Assembly (NCBI GenBank): GCA_025451315.1
Contig: JANWKP010000319.1
Coordinates: 1-32,206, forward strand
Source: Nitrososphaerales archaeon
Lineage (GTDB): Archaea; Thermoproteota; Nitrososphaeria; Nitrososphaerales; Nitrososphaeraceae
Length of the DNA: 32,206 nt
Direction of reading: 5' to 3'
This document shows positions 8,842 to 17,436 of this stretch, one piece after another. Made by a program: the position numbers and the translations under genes. Positions within the stretch are counted from its first letter, which is position 1; every line of letters begins with the position of its first letter. The notes under the pieces are model-generated. The model did not search any database and was not told the origin of the DNA. It saw only the letters and a list, made by a program, of their open reading frames with translations.

Positions 8842-9657
8842 ATGGATTGGGGTATGAAAAATAGATTATCAAGAATAATAAAACCAAAAAATGGACGTTG
8901 TGTCATGTTAGCTGTTGATCATGGATATTTTTTAGGTCCAACAGAAAAACTCGAAGTGCCTCAAAGGACCATAGAACCATTACTTCCGTATGTTGATTCA
9001 GTTATGCTAACAAGGGGAGTTTTACGCACATCTGTCAACCCTATTTCTAATGTTCCTATTGTTTTGAGAGTCTCAGGAGGGACGAGTATAATTGGAGAAG
9101 ATTTATCAAAAGAAACAATTGTTACATCAATAGAAGATTCAATCAGACTAAACGTGGCATGTTTAGCATTATCTATATTCGTAGGATCTAAGTATGAGCA
9201 TCAAACATTAGCTAATCTCTCAACTTTGGTAGATAATGGAGAAAGGTATGGTATCCCTATTTTAGCTGTAACTGCAGTTGGAAAAGAATTGGTAAGAGAT
9301 GCTCGCTATTTAGGATTAGCATGTAGAATAGCAGGGGAATTGGGTGCTCATGTTGTTAAAACTTATTACTGTGAAAAATTTGAAAAAGTAATTGAAGGAT
9401 GTCCTGTCCCCGTGATTATCGCAGGAGGCAAAAAACTTCAAAAAGAAATAGAAGTATTGGAATTAACTTTTAATGCCATCAGAGATGGTGCTTCTGGTGT
9501 TGATATGGGAAGAAATATTTGGCAATCAGACAATCCAATCGCAATGATAAAGGCTGTCAAATCTATTGTCCACGAAAATTTTTCGATTAAAGAAGCTTCA
9601 GACCTCTTAGAGATGGAGAAAAAAATAGAAGATAAAAGCACTGTTGTTATTAGATAA
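8842..9657 (+). CDS. LsrF-like class I aldolase/thiolase (DeoC/FbaB superfamily)
   Basis: The 271-residue product matches the LsrF branch of class I aldolases along its whole length: DWGMKNRLSRI at the start, VDHGYFLGPT (25-34), LTRGVLR (56-62), VGSKYEHQ (114-121), the Schiff-base lysine in VVKTYY (Lys173), PVIIAGGKK (190-198) and DMGRNIWQSD. In bacteria LsrF is 3-hydroxy-5-phosphonooxypentane-2,4-dione thiolase, the last step of autoinducer-2 breakdown. Related archaeal members act as fructose-bisphosphate aldolase or in 2-amino-3,7-dideoxyheptulosonate (aromatic) synthesis, so those roles remain possible. No lsr transporter, LsrK or LsrR gene is nearby; the partner is the zinc dehydrogenase just upstream. 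It lacks the roughly 30-residue N-terminal extension of enterobacterial LsrF. Confidence 0.82.
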   Translation: MDWGMKNRLSRIIKPKNGRCVMLAVDHGYFLGPTEKLEVPQRTIEPLLPYVDSVMLTRGVLRTSVNPISNVPIVLRVSGGTSIIGEDLSKETIVTSIEDSIRLNVACLALSIFVGSKYEHQTLANLSTLVDNGERYGIPILAVTAVGKELVRDARYLGLACRIAGELGAHVVKTYYCEKFEKVIEGCPVPVIIAGGKKLQKEIEVLELTFNAIRDGASGVDMGRNIWQSDNPIAMIKAVKSIVHENFSIKEASDLLEMEKKIEDKSTVVIR

Positions 9658-9904
9658 AAGAAAATTTTTAATTTTAGTGATTGTCGAATAGTTTCAGCCA
9701 GTCAATTATAGCTCTTCTAAACAAATTTAGTTCAACAAGAAATTTTTTTTTTGAATAATTTAGAAATCCTCTTACATAAGTAGTATTGTCTAACAATTAT
9801 AGCAATTTAGGTACTAAAATTATTAGGCCACACCTTTACGAAAGATGGACGTAAATTCATATGAATATATTTATATTTTTGAATAGATTTTTAGAATGTA
9901 ATAA

Positions 9905-10573
9905 ATGAAAACAAATTTGATTGTTTTTTCTGTAATTGGACTTTCTCTTATTATGGGTTTAATTATTCCTGATAATTTGATACCTGTATTTGCTGCCATT
10001 CTTGTTGGAACAGATGAAGAAGATGAAATAAAAGGAACGAGCAAAAAGGATAGCATGTTTGGGTTGGAAGAAAAGGACAAATTATGGGGGAGAGATGCGG
10101 CAGATTATATTAATGGGGGCGAAGGACGAGATAAGATAGAAGGAAATAGTGGAAAAGATAAACTATATGGTGAATCTGGAAGTGACCGAATAGAGGGAAA
10201 TAAAGGAAGTGATTATATTGACGGATATACAGGCAATGATCTGATTCAAGGAAATTCTGGTAAAGATCAAATATTGGGATATAATGGGGATGATATTATT
10301 CAGGGAAACAAAGATGATGATATAATATATGGTGAAAAACACAATGACAGAATAGAAGGAAATAGTGGTAATGACTGGATCAATGGGGGACAAGGACGAG
10401 ATTTACTCATGGGAGGGTCTGGTGATGACGTTCTCTGGGGAAAATCAGGAAAAGATGTTTTGATTGGTGGAACTGGTGCTGATGAATTTCATTGCGGTCA
10501 AGGATTTGATATTATTTTAGATTTTGATAAGTTTGAAGGAGATACTAAATCAAAAAACTGTGAAATATTTTAA
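9905..10573 (+). CDS. Secreted RTX-like calcium-binding repeat protein
   Basis: The first ~31 residues form a signal peptide: Lys at 3, a hydrophobic core, and a small-residue end (VFAA) before acidic LVGTDEEDE. The rest, to 222 residues, is almost entirely tandem nonapeptide-like repeats of the hemolysin/RTX type, with units such as GGEGRDKIE, GNSGKDKLY, GNKGSDYID, GGSGDDVLW and GGTGADEFH. RTX repeats fold into a parallel beta-roll that binds calcium between turns. No enzymatic domain is attached, and two cysteines (HCGQ and KNCEIF) near the C-terminus could form a disulfide. RTX proteins in bacteria are usually exported by type I secretion, but a Sec signal is seen here. It is followed after about 120 nt by another exported acidic protein. 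Function is unknown; cell-surface or matrix roles are plausible. Confidence 0.85.
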   Translation: MKTNLIVFSVIGLSLIMGLIIPDNLIPVFAAILVGTDEEDEIKGTSKKDSMFGLEEKDKLWGRDAADYINGGEGRDKIEGNSGKDKLYGESGSDRIEGNKGSDYIDGYTGNDLIQGNSGKDQILGYNGDDIIQGNKDDDIIYGEKHNDRIEGNSGNDWINGGQGRDLLMGGSGDDVLWGKSGKDVLIGGTGADEFHCGQGFDIILDFDKFEGDTKSKNCEIF

Positions 10574-10692
10574 TAGAAACTCCGACCTTTTATTGAATTT
10601 TTTATTCTTATAAATTAACTTCTCAGATACTTAATTCATTTCTTCAGGTATTATTTATATTAATGATATGTTTGTTATTGATCAGTTAGACA

Positions 10693-12315
10693 ATGAATAT
10701 GAAATTCTTGCTTATAGCGACAATAATTGCTACATTAATGATACCCTTAAATTTGCAAAGTTTTCCAATTGCTTTTGCTCAAACTTCTGATAAATCTTTC
10801 AAAGGTAACGAGGCACCATTTATACCTCCCCCTGAATCAGAAAGAATACCAAAAGCTCCTCCTAGCGATGCTCTGTCTATAAAAGATAGTCCTTCTGTTG
10901 GGATAACGGACACTGAAGAAGAAGAGGAAGAGGTAGAAACAGATAAAGATAAACTTCCTCCATTAACTGCAGGTGAAATTAAAGAGTTACCATTTGATAC
11001 AATTAATGATTCTGAATTAAAAGACATACAGATTATTTCTAATGAAACATCATCCTCAGATCCTATTAAGAGTATTCTAGAGGAAATAATAAAAAATGAT
11101 AGTATCATTTCAAACGATAATGATATTGATTCATTTAACTTATCTAAGATCAAAAATAAATTTAATGATACACAATTAGAACAAATTTTTATAGCTCAAA
11201 ATATGTCTAGGGATTCAGTTTCCGTAGAAGAAAATAATACTGACATTACATCCAATACAACTGCAGACCAAGACAATGATGACAACATACTGTCTGAGAC
11301 AGATTTACCAAATCTAGATATTTTGAACCTTGTAAATAATACAAAAGTCAATTCTAATGTTACTGAAACAGAAGAACAACCAGCTATAACTGGAGAGCTG
11401 TCAACAGGAGGCAATGTTACTGAAACAGAAGAACAACCAGCTATAACTGAGGAGCTGTCAACAGGAGGCAATGTTACTGAAACAGAAGAACAACCAGCTA
11501 TAACTGAGGAGTTGTCAACAGGAGGCAATGTTACTGAAACAGAAGAACAGAATAATGAAGAACGATCATTACAAGGAGGCAAGTCTATAACAGTGGAGGA
11601 GGTACCTTCAAAATCAACAGACTTCCAAGTTGAAGAGCCAACAGAAGGACATGTAACAATAAAAGGGCAATTAGCAAATAATACTATAAAAGATTCATCA
11701 ATTTCAACATCTTCAGAATTACAAGATGAAGATCAACAACAGCAACAACCATTAGAAGAAGAAGCAACAGGAACACAAGATGAAGATCAACAACAGCAAC
11801 AACCATTAGAAGAAGAAGCAACAGGAACACAAGATGAAGATCAACAACAGCAACAACCATTAGAAGAAGAAGCAACAAAACAACTGACAAAAGATGAAAA
11901 GAAAATAAAAGTTTCTGAAATCTGTAACGATGAACTAGATAATGATCACGATGGAATTATCGATGAGGAACATGATTGTCTTTCTCAAACGTCCGATGGC
12001 ACATCAACTAGTGAAAAAATAGTACCGGAATTATCAACTTTAGGTGACGATCACGATGAGAAAGATGAAGTAAAAGACGAAGCCAACATACAAACTGAAA
12101 AAAATTCTGATGAAGAACAAGTAACTGATGATTCCCAAAATAATAAGAAGAAAAATAATAAGCTAATTGAGGAAGATCGAACATCTTTAGAATCTTTAGA
12201 TCCTGAAATGCAACCTAGTGGAGTTGAAATACTTACTACTACAGAGATTTGTAATGATGAGATGGATAATGACTTAGATGCATCGATAGACGAGAAAGAT
12301 TGTATCAATAAGTAA
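10693..12315 (+). CDS. Exported acidic repeat protein with two MopE-like metal-binding motifs
   Basis: This 540-residue protein opens with a signal peptide (MNMKFLLIATII core, ending near AFAQ at about residue 30). The mature part is very acidic and low in complexity, and holds more than a dozen NxS/T sequons suited to archaeal N-glycosylation. It contains three 19-residue repeats (NVTETEEQPAITGELSTGG type) plus a partial fourth, then three copies of an 18-residue unit (DEDQQQQQPLEEEATGTQ type). Two motifs, EICNDELDNDHDGIIDEE (about 409) and EICNDEMDNDLDASIDEK (about 518), resemble the putative metal-binding EICNGxDNDCDGxxDE motif of MopE-like proteins. There is no C-terminal membrane anchor. 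It is likely a secreted or wall-associated glycoprotein; the metal bound is unknown. Confidence 0.8.
   Translation: MNMKFLLIATIIATLMIPLNLQSFPIAFAQTSDKSFKGNEAPFIPPPESERIPKAPPSDALSIKDSPSVGITDTEEEEEEVETDKDKLPPLTAGEIKELPFDTINDSELKDIQIISNETSSSDPIKSILEEIIKNDSIISNDNDIDSFNLSKIKNKFNDTQLEQIFIAQNMSRDSVSVEENNTDITSNTTADQDNDDNILSETDLPNLDILNLVNNTKVNSNVTETEEQPAITGELSTGGNVTETEEQPAITEELSTGGNVTETEEQPAITEELSTGGNVTETEEQNNEERSLQGGKSITVEEVPSKSTDFQVEEPTEGHVTIKGQLANNTIKDSSISTSSELQDEDQQQQQPLEEEATGTQDEDQQQQQPLEEEATGTQDEDQQQQQPLEEEATKQLTKDEKKIKVSEICNDELDNDHDGIIDEEHDCLSQTSDGTSTSEKIVPELSTLGDDHDEKDEVKDEANIQTEKNSDEEQVTDDSQNNKKKNNKLIEEDRTSLESLDPEMQPSGVEILTTTEICNDEMDNDLDASIDEKDCINK
11356..11550 (+). repeat. 57-bp tandem repeat inside the acidic exported protein
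   Basis: Three 57-bp units start at 11356, 11413 and 11470, followed by a 24-bp partial unit at 11527-11550. The copies are almost identical in DNA as well as protein, with only a few substitutions (for example GGAGAG versus GAGGAG). This points to recent duplication, so copy number may vary between strains. Confidence 0.9.
11722..11877 (+). repeat. 54-bp tandem repeat encoding Gln/Glu-rich units
   Basis: Three 54-bp units start at 11725, 11779 and 11833, the last shortened by the following sequence. Each encodes DEDQQQQQPLEEEAT with a GTQ linker in the first two. The DNA copies look identical over their common length, including the alternating CAA/CAG codons, which suggests very recent expansion by slippage or unequal exchange. 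Confidence 0.9.
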
Positions 12316-12563
12316 AGACGTCATTTTTTAACTTCATCTATTGGTTCAAAAGATAGTGAAAATCTTGATTATTAGGTAAAAATTCATTATGTAGATATTT
12401 ATATAAATTTGTAAATAGCTATATAAATAGAATATTTTTATAATATCTCTATAGTTGGGATCTAAGGTTCGATTTAGGACTATTCTTGAGGTCTAGAATA
12501 TTTTAGTAGTACTTTAGATTAAGTTTTATCCAACTTGTATTATAAGAAAATGGAGAAAAAATT

Positions 12564-14252
12564 ATGGTTGAAATGATTGGGGCAAAGGCATTGATTGCTT
12601 CCCTAGAAAAAGAGGGAGTAGATATTGTTTTTGGCTTGCCTGGTGGTGCTAATTTGCCTATCTATGACGAATTAGTAGACGCAAATTTTAGACATGTCTT
12701 GGTAAGACATGAACAAGCAGCAGCACACATGGCAGATGGTTACGCACGAATTAAACGAAAAGCAGGTGTATGCATCGCTACTTCTGGTCCAGGGGCTACT
12801 AATCTAATAACTGGCATAGCCACAGCGCACGCTGATTCAATACCAATGGTGGCAATTACAGGCCAGGTACCAGTGGCAATGATTGGAAAGGATGCTTTTC
12901 AAGAAACTGACATAATTGGTATATCTAATCCATGTACGAAATACGCATTTCAACCAAGAAAAGCGGTTGAGATTCCAGAAGTAATAAAGAAGGCTTTTTA
13001 TATTACTGAAAGTGGACGTCCCGGCCCTGTATTAGTAGATATTCCAAAGGACGTACAGCAAGAGAAGGCAGAAATAGAGTTTCCGGAGCTGATAAAAGTT
13101 AGAGGATATAAACCTGCTTTTGATCCTGATTTGTCTCAAATCGAAAAAGCTATTGATCTAATTATGAAGGCAGAAAAACCAATAATAATGGCCGGAGGAG
13201 GTGTAATTCTTTCAGGAGCTTTTAATGAATTACAAGCTCTGGCAGAAATATTAATGTGTCCAGTCGTGACCACTTTTAAAGGAAAGGGGGGATTCCCCGA
13301 AAATCATCCTCTTGCTATGGGACCAATTGGGATGCATGGACATGCAGAAGCAAATAAAATAATAATTGAGGCAGATTGTATCATTGCAATTGGTGCTAGA
13401 TTCTCGGATAGGTCAGTGGGAAGATTCGATGAATTTGGTAAAGGTATGAGTATTATTCATTTAGATGTAGATCCAGCAGAAATTGGAAAGAATAAATCCG
13501 TGGATGTGGCCGTCGTCGGTGATGTGAAATCCTCCTTAAGAACATTAGTAAAGATGCTCACCACAAAAGGAATTAGAAAAGATCCTGACAATTCATGGCT
13601 GAAGAGAAGAAAAGAACTTATTGAATATTATACAAGTACAATAAAAGATTATTCTAGGGAAATTACTGCAAAAAAGACACTTAAAAAGTTACGAGAATTA
13701 TTACCTTCTAAAGCAATAGTAACCACTGAAGTAGGTCAATGCCAAATGTGGGCTTCTTTGCATTTTGATGTTATAACTCCAGGAACTTTTTTTAGTTCAA
13801 CAGGTCTAGGAACAATGGGTTTTGGATTCCCTGCTTCAATAGGAGCAAAGGCAGCGAAGCCTGATGTACCAGTGATTGATATAGCAGGGGATGGATCTTT
13901 TAATATGACTGAAAATTCTCTAGCGGTTTCAGTATTAGAAAAACTTCCAGTTATCGTATTTTTACTTAATAACTACATGTTAGGAATGGTTGCTCAGTGG
14001 CAAAGAACTTTTTACAACCGAAGATATAGTGGAGTGGAGCAAAATCGGTGTCCCGATTATGTTAAATTGGCCGAGTCATATGGTGCCCAAGGTATACGAG
14101 TTCAATCTATGAATGATTTGGATAAAGCAATTAAAACTGGATTAAGTTCTGACGTAGCTACAGTAATAGATATTCCAATAGATCCTGAAGAAGACGTTTA
14201 TCCTTTTGTAGCGCCTGGTTCAGGGTTAAAAGATATGATTGTGGGAGGCTAA
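12564..14252 (+). CDS. ilvB: Acetolactate synthase, catalytic subunit
   Basis: This ThDP- and FAD-dependent enzyme joins two pyruvates to 2-acetolactate, or pyruvate and 2-oxobutyrate to acetohydroxybutyrate, the first common step of valine, leucine and isoleucine synthesis. The 562-residue chain shows the N-terminal ThDP domain with GLPGGANLP (24-32) and the catalytic Glu50 in RHEQAAAHMADGYAR. SGPGATNLITGIA follows, then a central FAD domain, and the C-terminal ThDP-Mg motif GDGSFNMTENSLAV ending near LLNN (about 443-472). A GGAG ribosome site lies 8 nt before the ATG, which selects this start. It heads an ilvB-ilvN-leuA operon; the next gene begins 8 nt after its stop. About 250 nt of AT-rich DNA upstream has TATA-like sequences roughly 140-170 nt before the ATG, so a long leader is possible. 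Confidence 0.97.
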   Translation: MVEMIGAKALIASLEKEGVDIVFGLPGGANLPIYDELVDANFRHVLVRHEQAAAHMADGYARIKRKAGVCIATSGPGATNLITGIATAHADSIPMVAITGQVPVAMIGKDAFQETDIIGISNPCTKYAFQPRKAVEIPEVIKKAFYITESGRPGPVLVDIPKDVQQEKAEIEFPELIKVRGYKPAFDPDLSQIEKAIDLIMKAEKPIIMAGGGVILSGAFNELQALAEILMCPVVTTFKGKGGFPENHPLAMGPIGMHGHAEANKIIIEADCIIAIGARFSDRSVGRFDEFGKGMSIIHLDVDPAEIGKNKSVDVAVVGDVKSSLRTLVKMLTTKGIRKDPDNSWLKRRKELIEYYTSTIKDYSREITAKKTLKKLRELLPSKAIVTTEVGQCQMWASLHFDVITPGTFFSSTGLGTMGFGFPASIGAKAAKPDVPVIDIAGDGSFNMTENSLAVSVLEKLPVIVFLLNNYMLGMVAQWQRTFYNRRYSGVEQNRCPDYVKLAESYGAQGIRVQSMNDLDKAIKTGLSSDVATVIDIPIDPEEDVYPFVAPGSGLKDMIVGG

Positions 14253-14260
14253 TAAAAAAG

Positions 14261-14788
14261 ATGTCATCATACAATTCTGAAACTGAGATTATCGAACAGA
14301 AAACATTACCTTATAGAATATTATCTGTTATTGTAGACAATAAACCTGGTGTTCTCTTTAGAGTTACTAATTTGTTTAGGGCAAGGAATTTTAATATTGA
14401 AAGTATTACAGTTGGCACAACAGAACAACATGATATATCAAGAATGACTATTGCAATTCAGAGTGATTCACGAACAACAGATCAATTAGTAAAACAACTC
14501 AGAAAATTAATCGATATTATCGAAGTTAGGATACTTAATACAGAAAATACAGTATTCAGAGAACTTGCACTCATAAAAATGAAGGCTCGTGATCCAACAT
14601 CCAGAATGGAGATTACTCATTTTGCAAATATATTCAGAGCAAAAATTTTAGACGTCAGTAAAGACTCTATGATGGTAGAGATAACAGGAACTCCTGACAA
14701 GATCGATGCTTTTAAGAGTATTGTCGATACATATGGAATTATACAAATTGCAAGAACTGGAATTTCGGCCTTACCGCGGGGAGTTTAA
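14261..14788 (+). CDS. ilvN: Acetolactate synthase, small regulatory subunit
   Basis: This is the partner of IlvB that raises its activity and confers feedback inhibition by valine. The 175-residue protein has an N-terminal ACT domain (roughly 17-92) with the typical NKPGVLFRVTNLF and FNIESITVG strands. A C-terminal domain (about 100-172) of the large-form small subunit carries LALIKMKA and VEITGTPDKID. It begins 8 nt after ilvB and ends 2 nt before leuA, so translation may be coupled. A GGAGG sequence inside the end of ilvB lies about 12 nt before its ATG. Confidence 0.95.
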   Translation: MSSYNSETEIIEQKTLPYRILSVIVDNKPGVLFRVTNLFRARNFNIESITVGTTEQHDISRMTIAIQSDSRTTDQLVKQLRKLIDIIEVRILNTENTVFRELALIKMKARDPTSRMEITHFANIFRAKILDVSKDSMMVEITGTPDKIDAFKSIVDTYGIIQIARTGISALPRGV

Positions 14789-14790
14789 AG

Positions 14791-16332
14791 ATGGATAATA
14801 ATACTAATAAAAATATTAAAAATAATAATCATTCGGAGGAAAAAGTGAGAATTTTTGATACTACATTAAGAGATGGGGAACAGACACCAGGTGTCTCAGT
14901 AAACCCTGAAAAAAAAATTAAAATCGCATATAGACTAGATGAACTGGGAGTTGATGCAATTGAGGCTGGTTTTCCTATTGTTTCAAACGGAGAAAGAGAG
15001 TCTATAAAGACAATTGTTAAACAAGGATTCAAGGCTAATATTTATGGACTTGCAAGAACGGTCAAAACAGATATAGATGCAGCATTAGCATGTGATTTAC
15101 AATATATCCATACTTTTATTGCTACGTCGGAAATTCATATGAAATATAAATTAAATATGAATAAAGAACAAGTTCTAGAACGTGCTATTTGGGCGGTTGA
15201 GTATGCTAAAAAACATGGTCTTGAAGTAGAATTCTCTGCAGAGGATGCAACTCGTTCTGATAGGGATTTTTTGATTAAAGTTTTTAAATCTGTTCAAGAG
15301 GCTGGGGCTAATCGGATAGACATCCCAGATACTGTTGGTTACGCTACTCCTGAATATATAAGTAGTCTAGTAAAAGAAGTCTCAGAGAATCTATCTATAC
15401 CGATAAGCATGCATTGTCATGATGATTTTGGGCAGGCTGTGGCTAATTCACTTGCCGGGATAAATTCAGGAGCAAATTGTGCCCATGTAACTATAAACGG
15501 AATAGGTGAAAGAGCCGGAAATGCATCGCTAGAAGAATTCGTAATGTCATTGCAATGTTTGTATAACAGAAAAACAAATATTAAGACACAATTACTATAC
15601 GAAATATCTAAATTTGTTTCCAATACAATGGGAATAATTGTTCAACCTAATAAAGCAATTATTGGTGAAAATGCATTTGGGCATGAATCAGGAATTCATA
15701 CACATGGGATTATTAATAATCCTTTAACGTACGAGCCCATTAGTCCCGAACTCGTCGGAAGGAAAAGATGGTTACAAGCTGGTAAACATGCTGGAGCTCA
15801 TGGTATCAAAGCAATGCTAAATGAATTCGGCGTAAATCCTACTGATGAAGAGTTGCAAAAAATTGTTGAACAACAAAAAATTGTTGCCGACAAAGGAAAA
15901 TCAATTACTACTGCAGAGTTGTTATCTATTTCGGGACAAGTAATGGGAAATACAAAATTTGAAGAAAAATTTACTTTACATGATTTTCATATTGTAACAG
16001 GTTTGAACATTATCCCAACAGCAGTAATTCAACTAAGTACTCAGGGCAAGGAATATATTGCATCAGAAATAGGAGTTGGGCCAGTAGACTCTGCTCTCAA
16101 AGCGATCCAGAAAATAGCTGTTGAAGTGGCGAAAATAAAAGTAAGAGAATATAGACTGGAATCCATCACGGGTGGCTCAGATGCGTTAGCAGAGGTATCA
16201 GTCAAAGTGGAAGATAATTTTGGAAATGTAGTTTCAGCTAGAAAATCTGGGGCAGATGTAGTCGTTGCTTCTGTTCAGGCAATGATGGATGCTATCAACA
16301 AGGTAATGCTAAGAAAAGTTCTAGAATCTTAA
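14791..16332 (+). CDS. leuA: 2-isopropylmalate synthase
   Basis: The enzyme condenses acetyl-CoA with 2-oxoisovalerate, the committed step of leucine synthesis. The 513-residue product has the DRE-TIM (HMGL-like) barrel: FDTTLRDGEQTPGVS from residue 22 with the catalytic Arg and metal Asp, HCHDDFG (208-214) with the two metal histidines, and NGIGERAGNASLEEF (about 235-249). A C-terminal LeuA allosteric domain (roughly 370-510) is present, as expected for a leucine-inhibited enzyme. A GGGGAG ribosome site is about 6 nt before the ATG, which is 2 nt after ilvN. Homocitrate and citramalate synthases share the fold, but the ilvBN context favours leucine. A short N-terminal Asn/Lys-rich extension (about 18 residues) is unusual. 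Confidence 0.93.
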   Translation: MDNNTNKNIKNNNHSEEKVRIFDTTLRDGEQTPGVSVNPEKKIKIAYRLDELGVDAIEAGFPIVSNGERESIKTIVKQGFKANIYGLARTVKTDIDAALACDLQYIHTFIATSEIHMKYKLNMNKEQVLERAIWAVEYAKKHGLEVEFSAEDATRSDRDFLIKVFKSVQEAGANRIDIPDTVGYATPEYISSLVKEVSENLSIPISMHCHDDFGQAVANSLAGINSGANCAHVTINGIGERAGNASLEEFVMSLQCLYNRKTNIKTQLLYEISKFVSNTMGIIVQPNKAIIGENAFGHESGIHTHGIINNPLTYEPISPELVGRKRWLQAGKHAGAHGIKAMLNEFGVNPTDEELQKIVEQQKIVADKGKSITTAELLSISGQVMGNTKFEEKFTLHDFHIVTGLNIIPTAVIQLSTQGKEYIASEIGVGPVDSALKAIQKIAVEVAKIKVREYRLESITGGSDALAEVSVKVEDNFGNVVSARKSGADVVVASVQAMMDAINKVMLRKVLES

Positions 16333-16927
16333 ATTTCTATTTATTTGAGATCATCTCTATAACCTTGATTTTCCAGTTTTTTATTAGTTTAATTTGAATT
16401 TTCCTTTATATTATTTTGTCTACTCTTGAATTTTAGTGGTAATATTTTCCATATATTTATCAGTAGAAAAATATCTTATCAAATCAAATCAAATTATTAA
16501 TACTAAAACTATTTACAATGAATATTGACTGTATTTAATATATCTACAAAAATTTCCAAATTTCTTATATTTTAATGAAATAATGAAATCAACCAACATT
16601 AGTCTTGAAAGAATATATGTTCATTCAACTGTAGTAGTAATATTCCAGAGCAGTTATTACTTTGAGATTTATTCTTATTCCTCAAACTTAATAAATTCAA
16701 AATCTTACTTTCTTGTGTAAATGATTGAAACTTGCAATTCACTAATGGCATAGCAAGTGGTATGTTATTATATCAACATAAGTATAGTTCATCGGTATTA
16801 CTGTCTCTTTTGTCCATCTGATTACAGCATTATGAAGAAAACAATTTAACTCTCAAAATTTACTCGTTGTTGCTAATATCTAATTAAAAAATTAATATAG
16901 CTATATATCTTTCTTGTTTGATCAGAG
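16333..16927. other. Intergenic region of about 595 bp, no recognised gene
   Basis: No confident gene. Just after leuA, a short dyad GAGATcATCTC (16347-16357) is followed by T-rich sequence and could help end transcription. On the minus strand an open frame of unknown nature spans 16599-16817 but is broken by one in-frame TGA. TATA-like ATATAGCTATATATC lies about 25-40 nt before the epimerase start. Confidence 0.5.
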
Positions 16928-17329
16928 ATGAGAGTAGATCATATAGCTATAGCGGTTAAAAATGTTGAAGTAGCACTAAAAAATTATCAGAATATTCTTA
17001 ACATAGATAAAATAGAAATTGAAGAGATACCCAACGAAAAAGTCCGTGTAGTAATGCTCAATTTGGAAGATACGCGTATAGAACTCCTAGAACCAATGAA
17101 AGATGATAGTCCTATTTCGAAATTTCTAAATGAAAAAGGAGAAGGGATTCATCATATTGCCATAACTGCCGATAATATTGAACAAGATGTAGCAAGAGGA
17201 GAAAAAAATGGTATGAGATTTCTCGGGGGGATAAGAACTGGATCATACGGTCGCAAAATAACATTTATTCATCCTAAATCATTAAATGGTGTATTAACGG
17301 AATTTTGTCAATCGCCTCCCAACAAATAA
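16928..17329 (+). CDS. mce: Methylmalonyl-CoA epimerase
   Basis: The enzyme interconverts (S)- and (R)-methylmalonyl-CoA, feeding the B12-dependent mutase. The 133-residue chain is a pair of glyoxalase/VOC modules: MRVDHIAIAVKNVE with metal His5, an RIELLEP strand (Glu52), the second-module GIHHIAI (His75/76), and a final strand GVLTEFCQ with Glu125. Length and layout match the family. It lies on the strand opposite to leuB and about 1.5 kb from the mutase large subunit, so the carbon-fixation genes are neighbours but not one operon. Other VOC enzymes share the fold; the neighbourhood makes the epimerase assignment strong. Confidence 0.93.
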   Translation: MRVDHIAIAVKNVEVALKNYQNILNIDKIEIEEIPNEKVRVVMLNLEDTRIELLEPMKDDSPISKFLNEKGEGIHHIAITADNIEQDVARGEKNGMRFLGGIRTGSYGRKITFIHPKSLNGVLTEFCQSPPNK

Positions 17330-17436
17330 AATTATTTTCCTTATTTTGATCCATTATATTGAATCTCGTCCTTTGTTGTAAACAATAAATAATCTAAAAT
17401 AATAATTGCAAGGAGCAAATTATAAATGATATTTCA

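Noticed and set aside
11722-11877. CRISPR-like direct repeats
   Set aside because: The repeats are contiguous 54-bp coding units with no unique spacers.
10779-11890. Long antisense frames (124, 128 and 68 codons) opposite the acidic exported protein
   Set aside because: They are Ser/Val/Leu-rich mirror images of the Glu/Asp/Gln repeat codons, including poly-Leu opposite poly-Gln, and have no start signals or motifs.
12455-12490. tRNA-like T-loop GGTTCGATT upstream of ilvB
   Set aside because: No acceptor, D or anticodon stems can be built around it.
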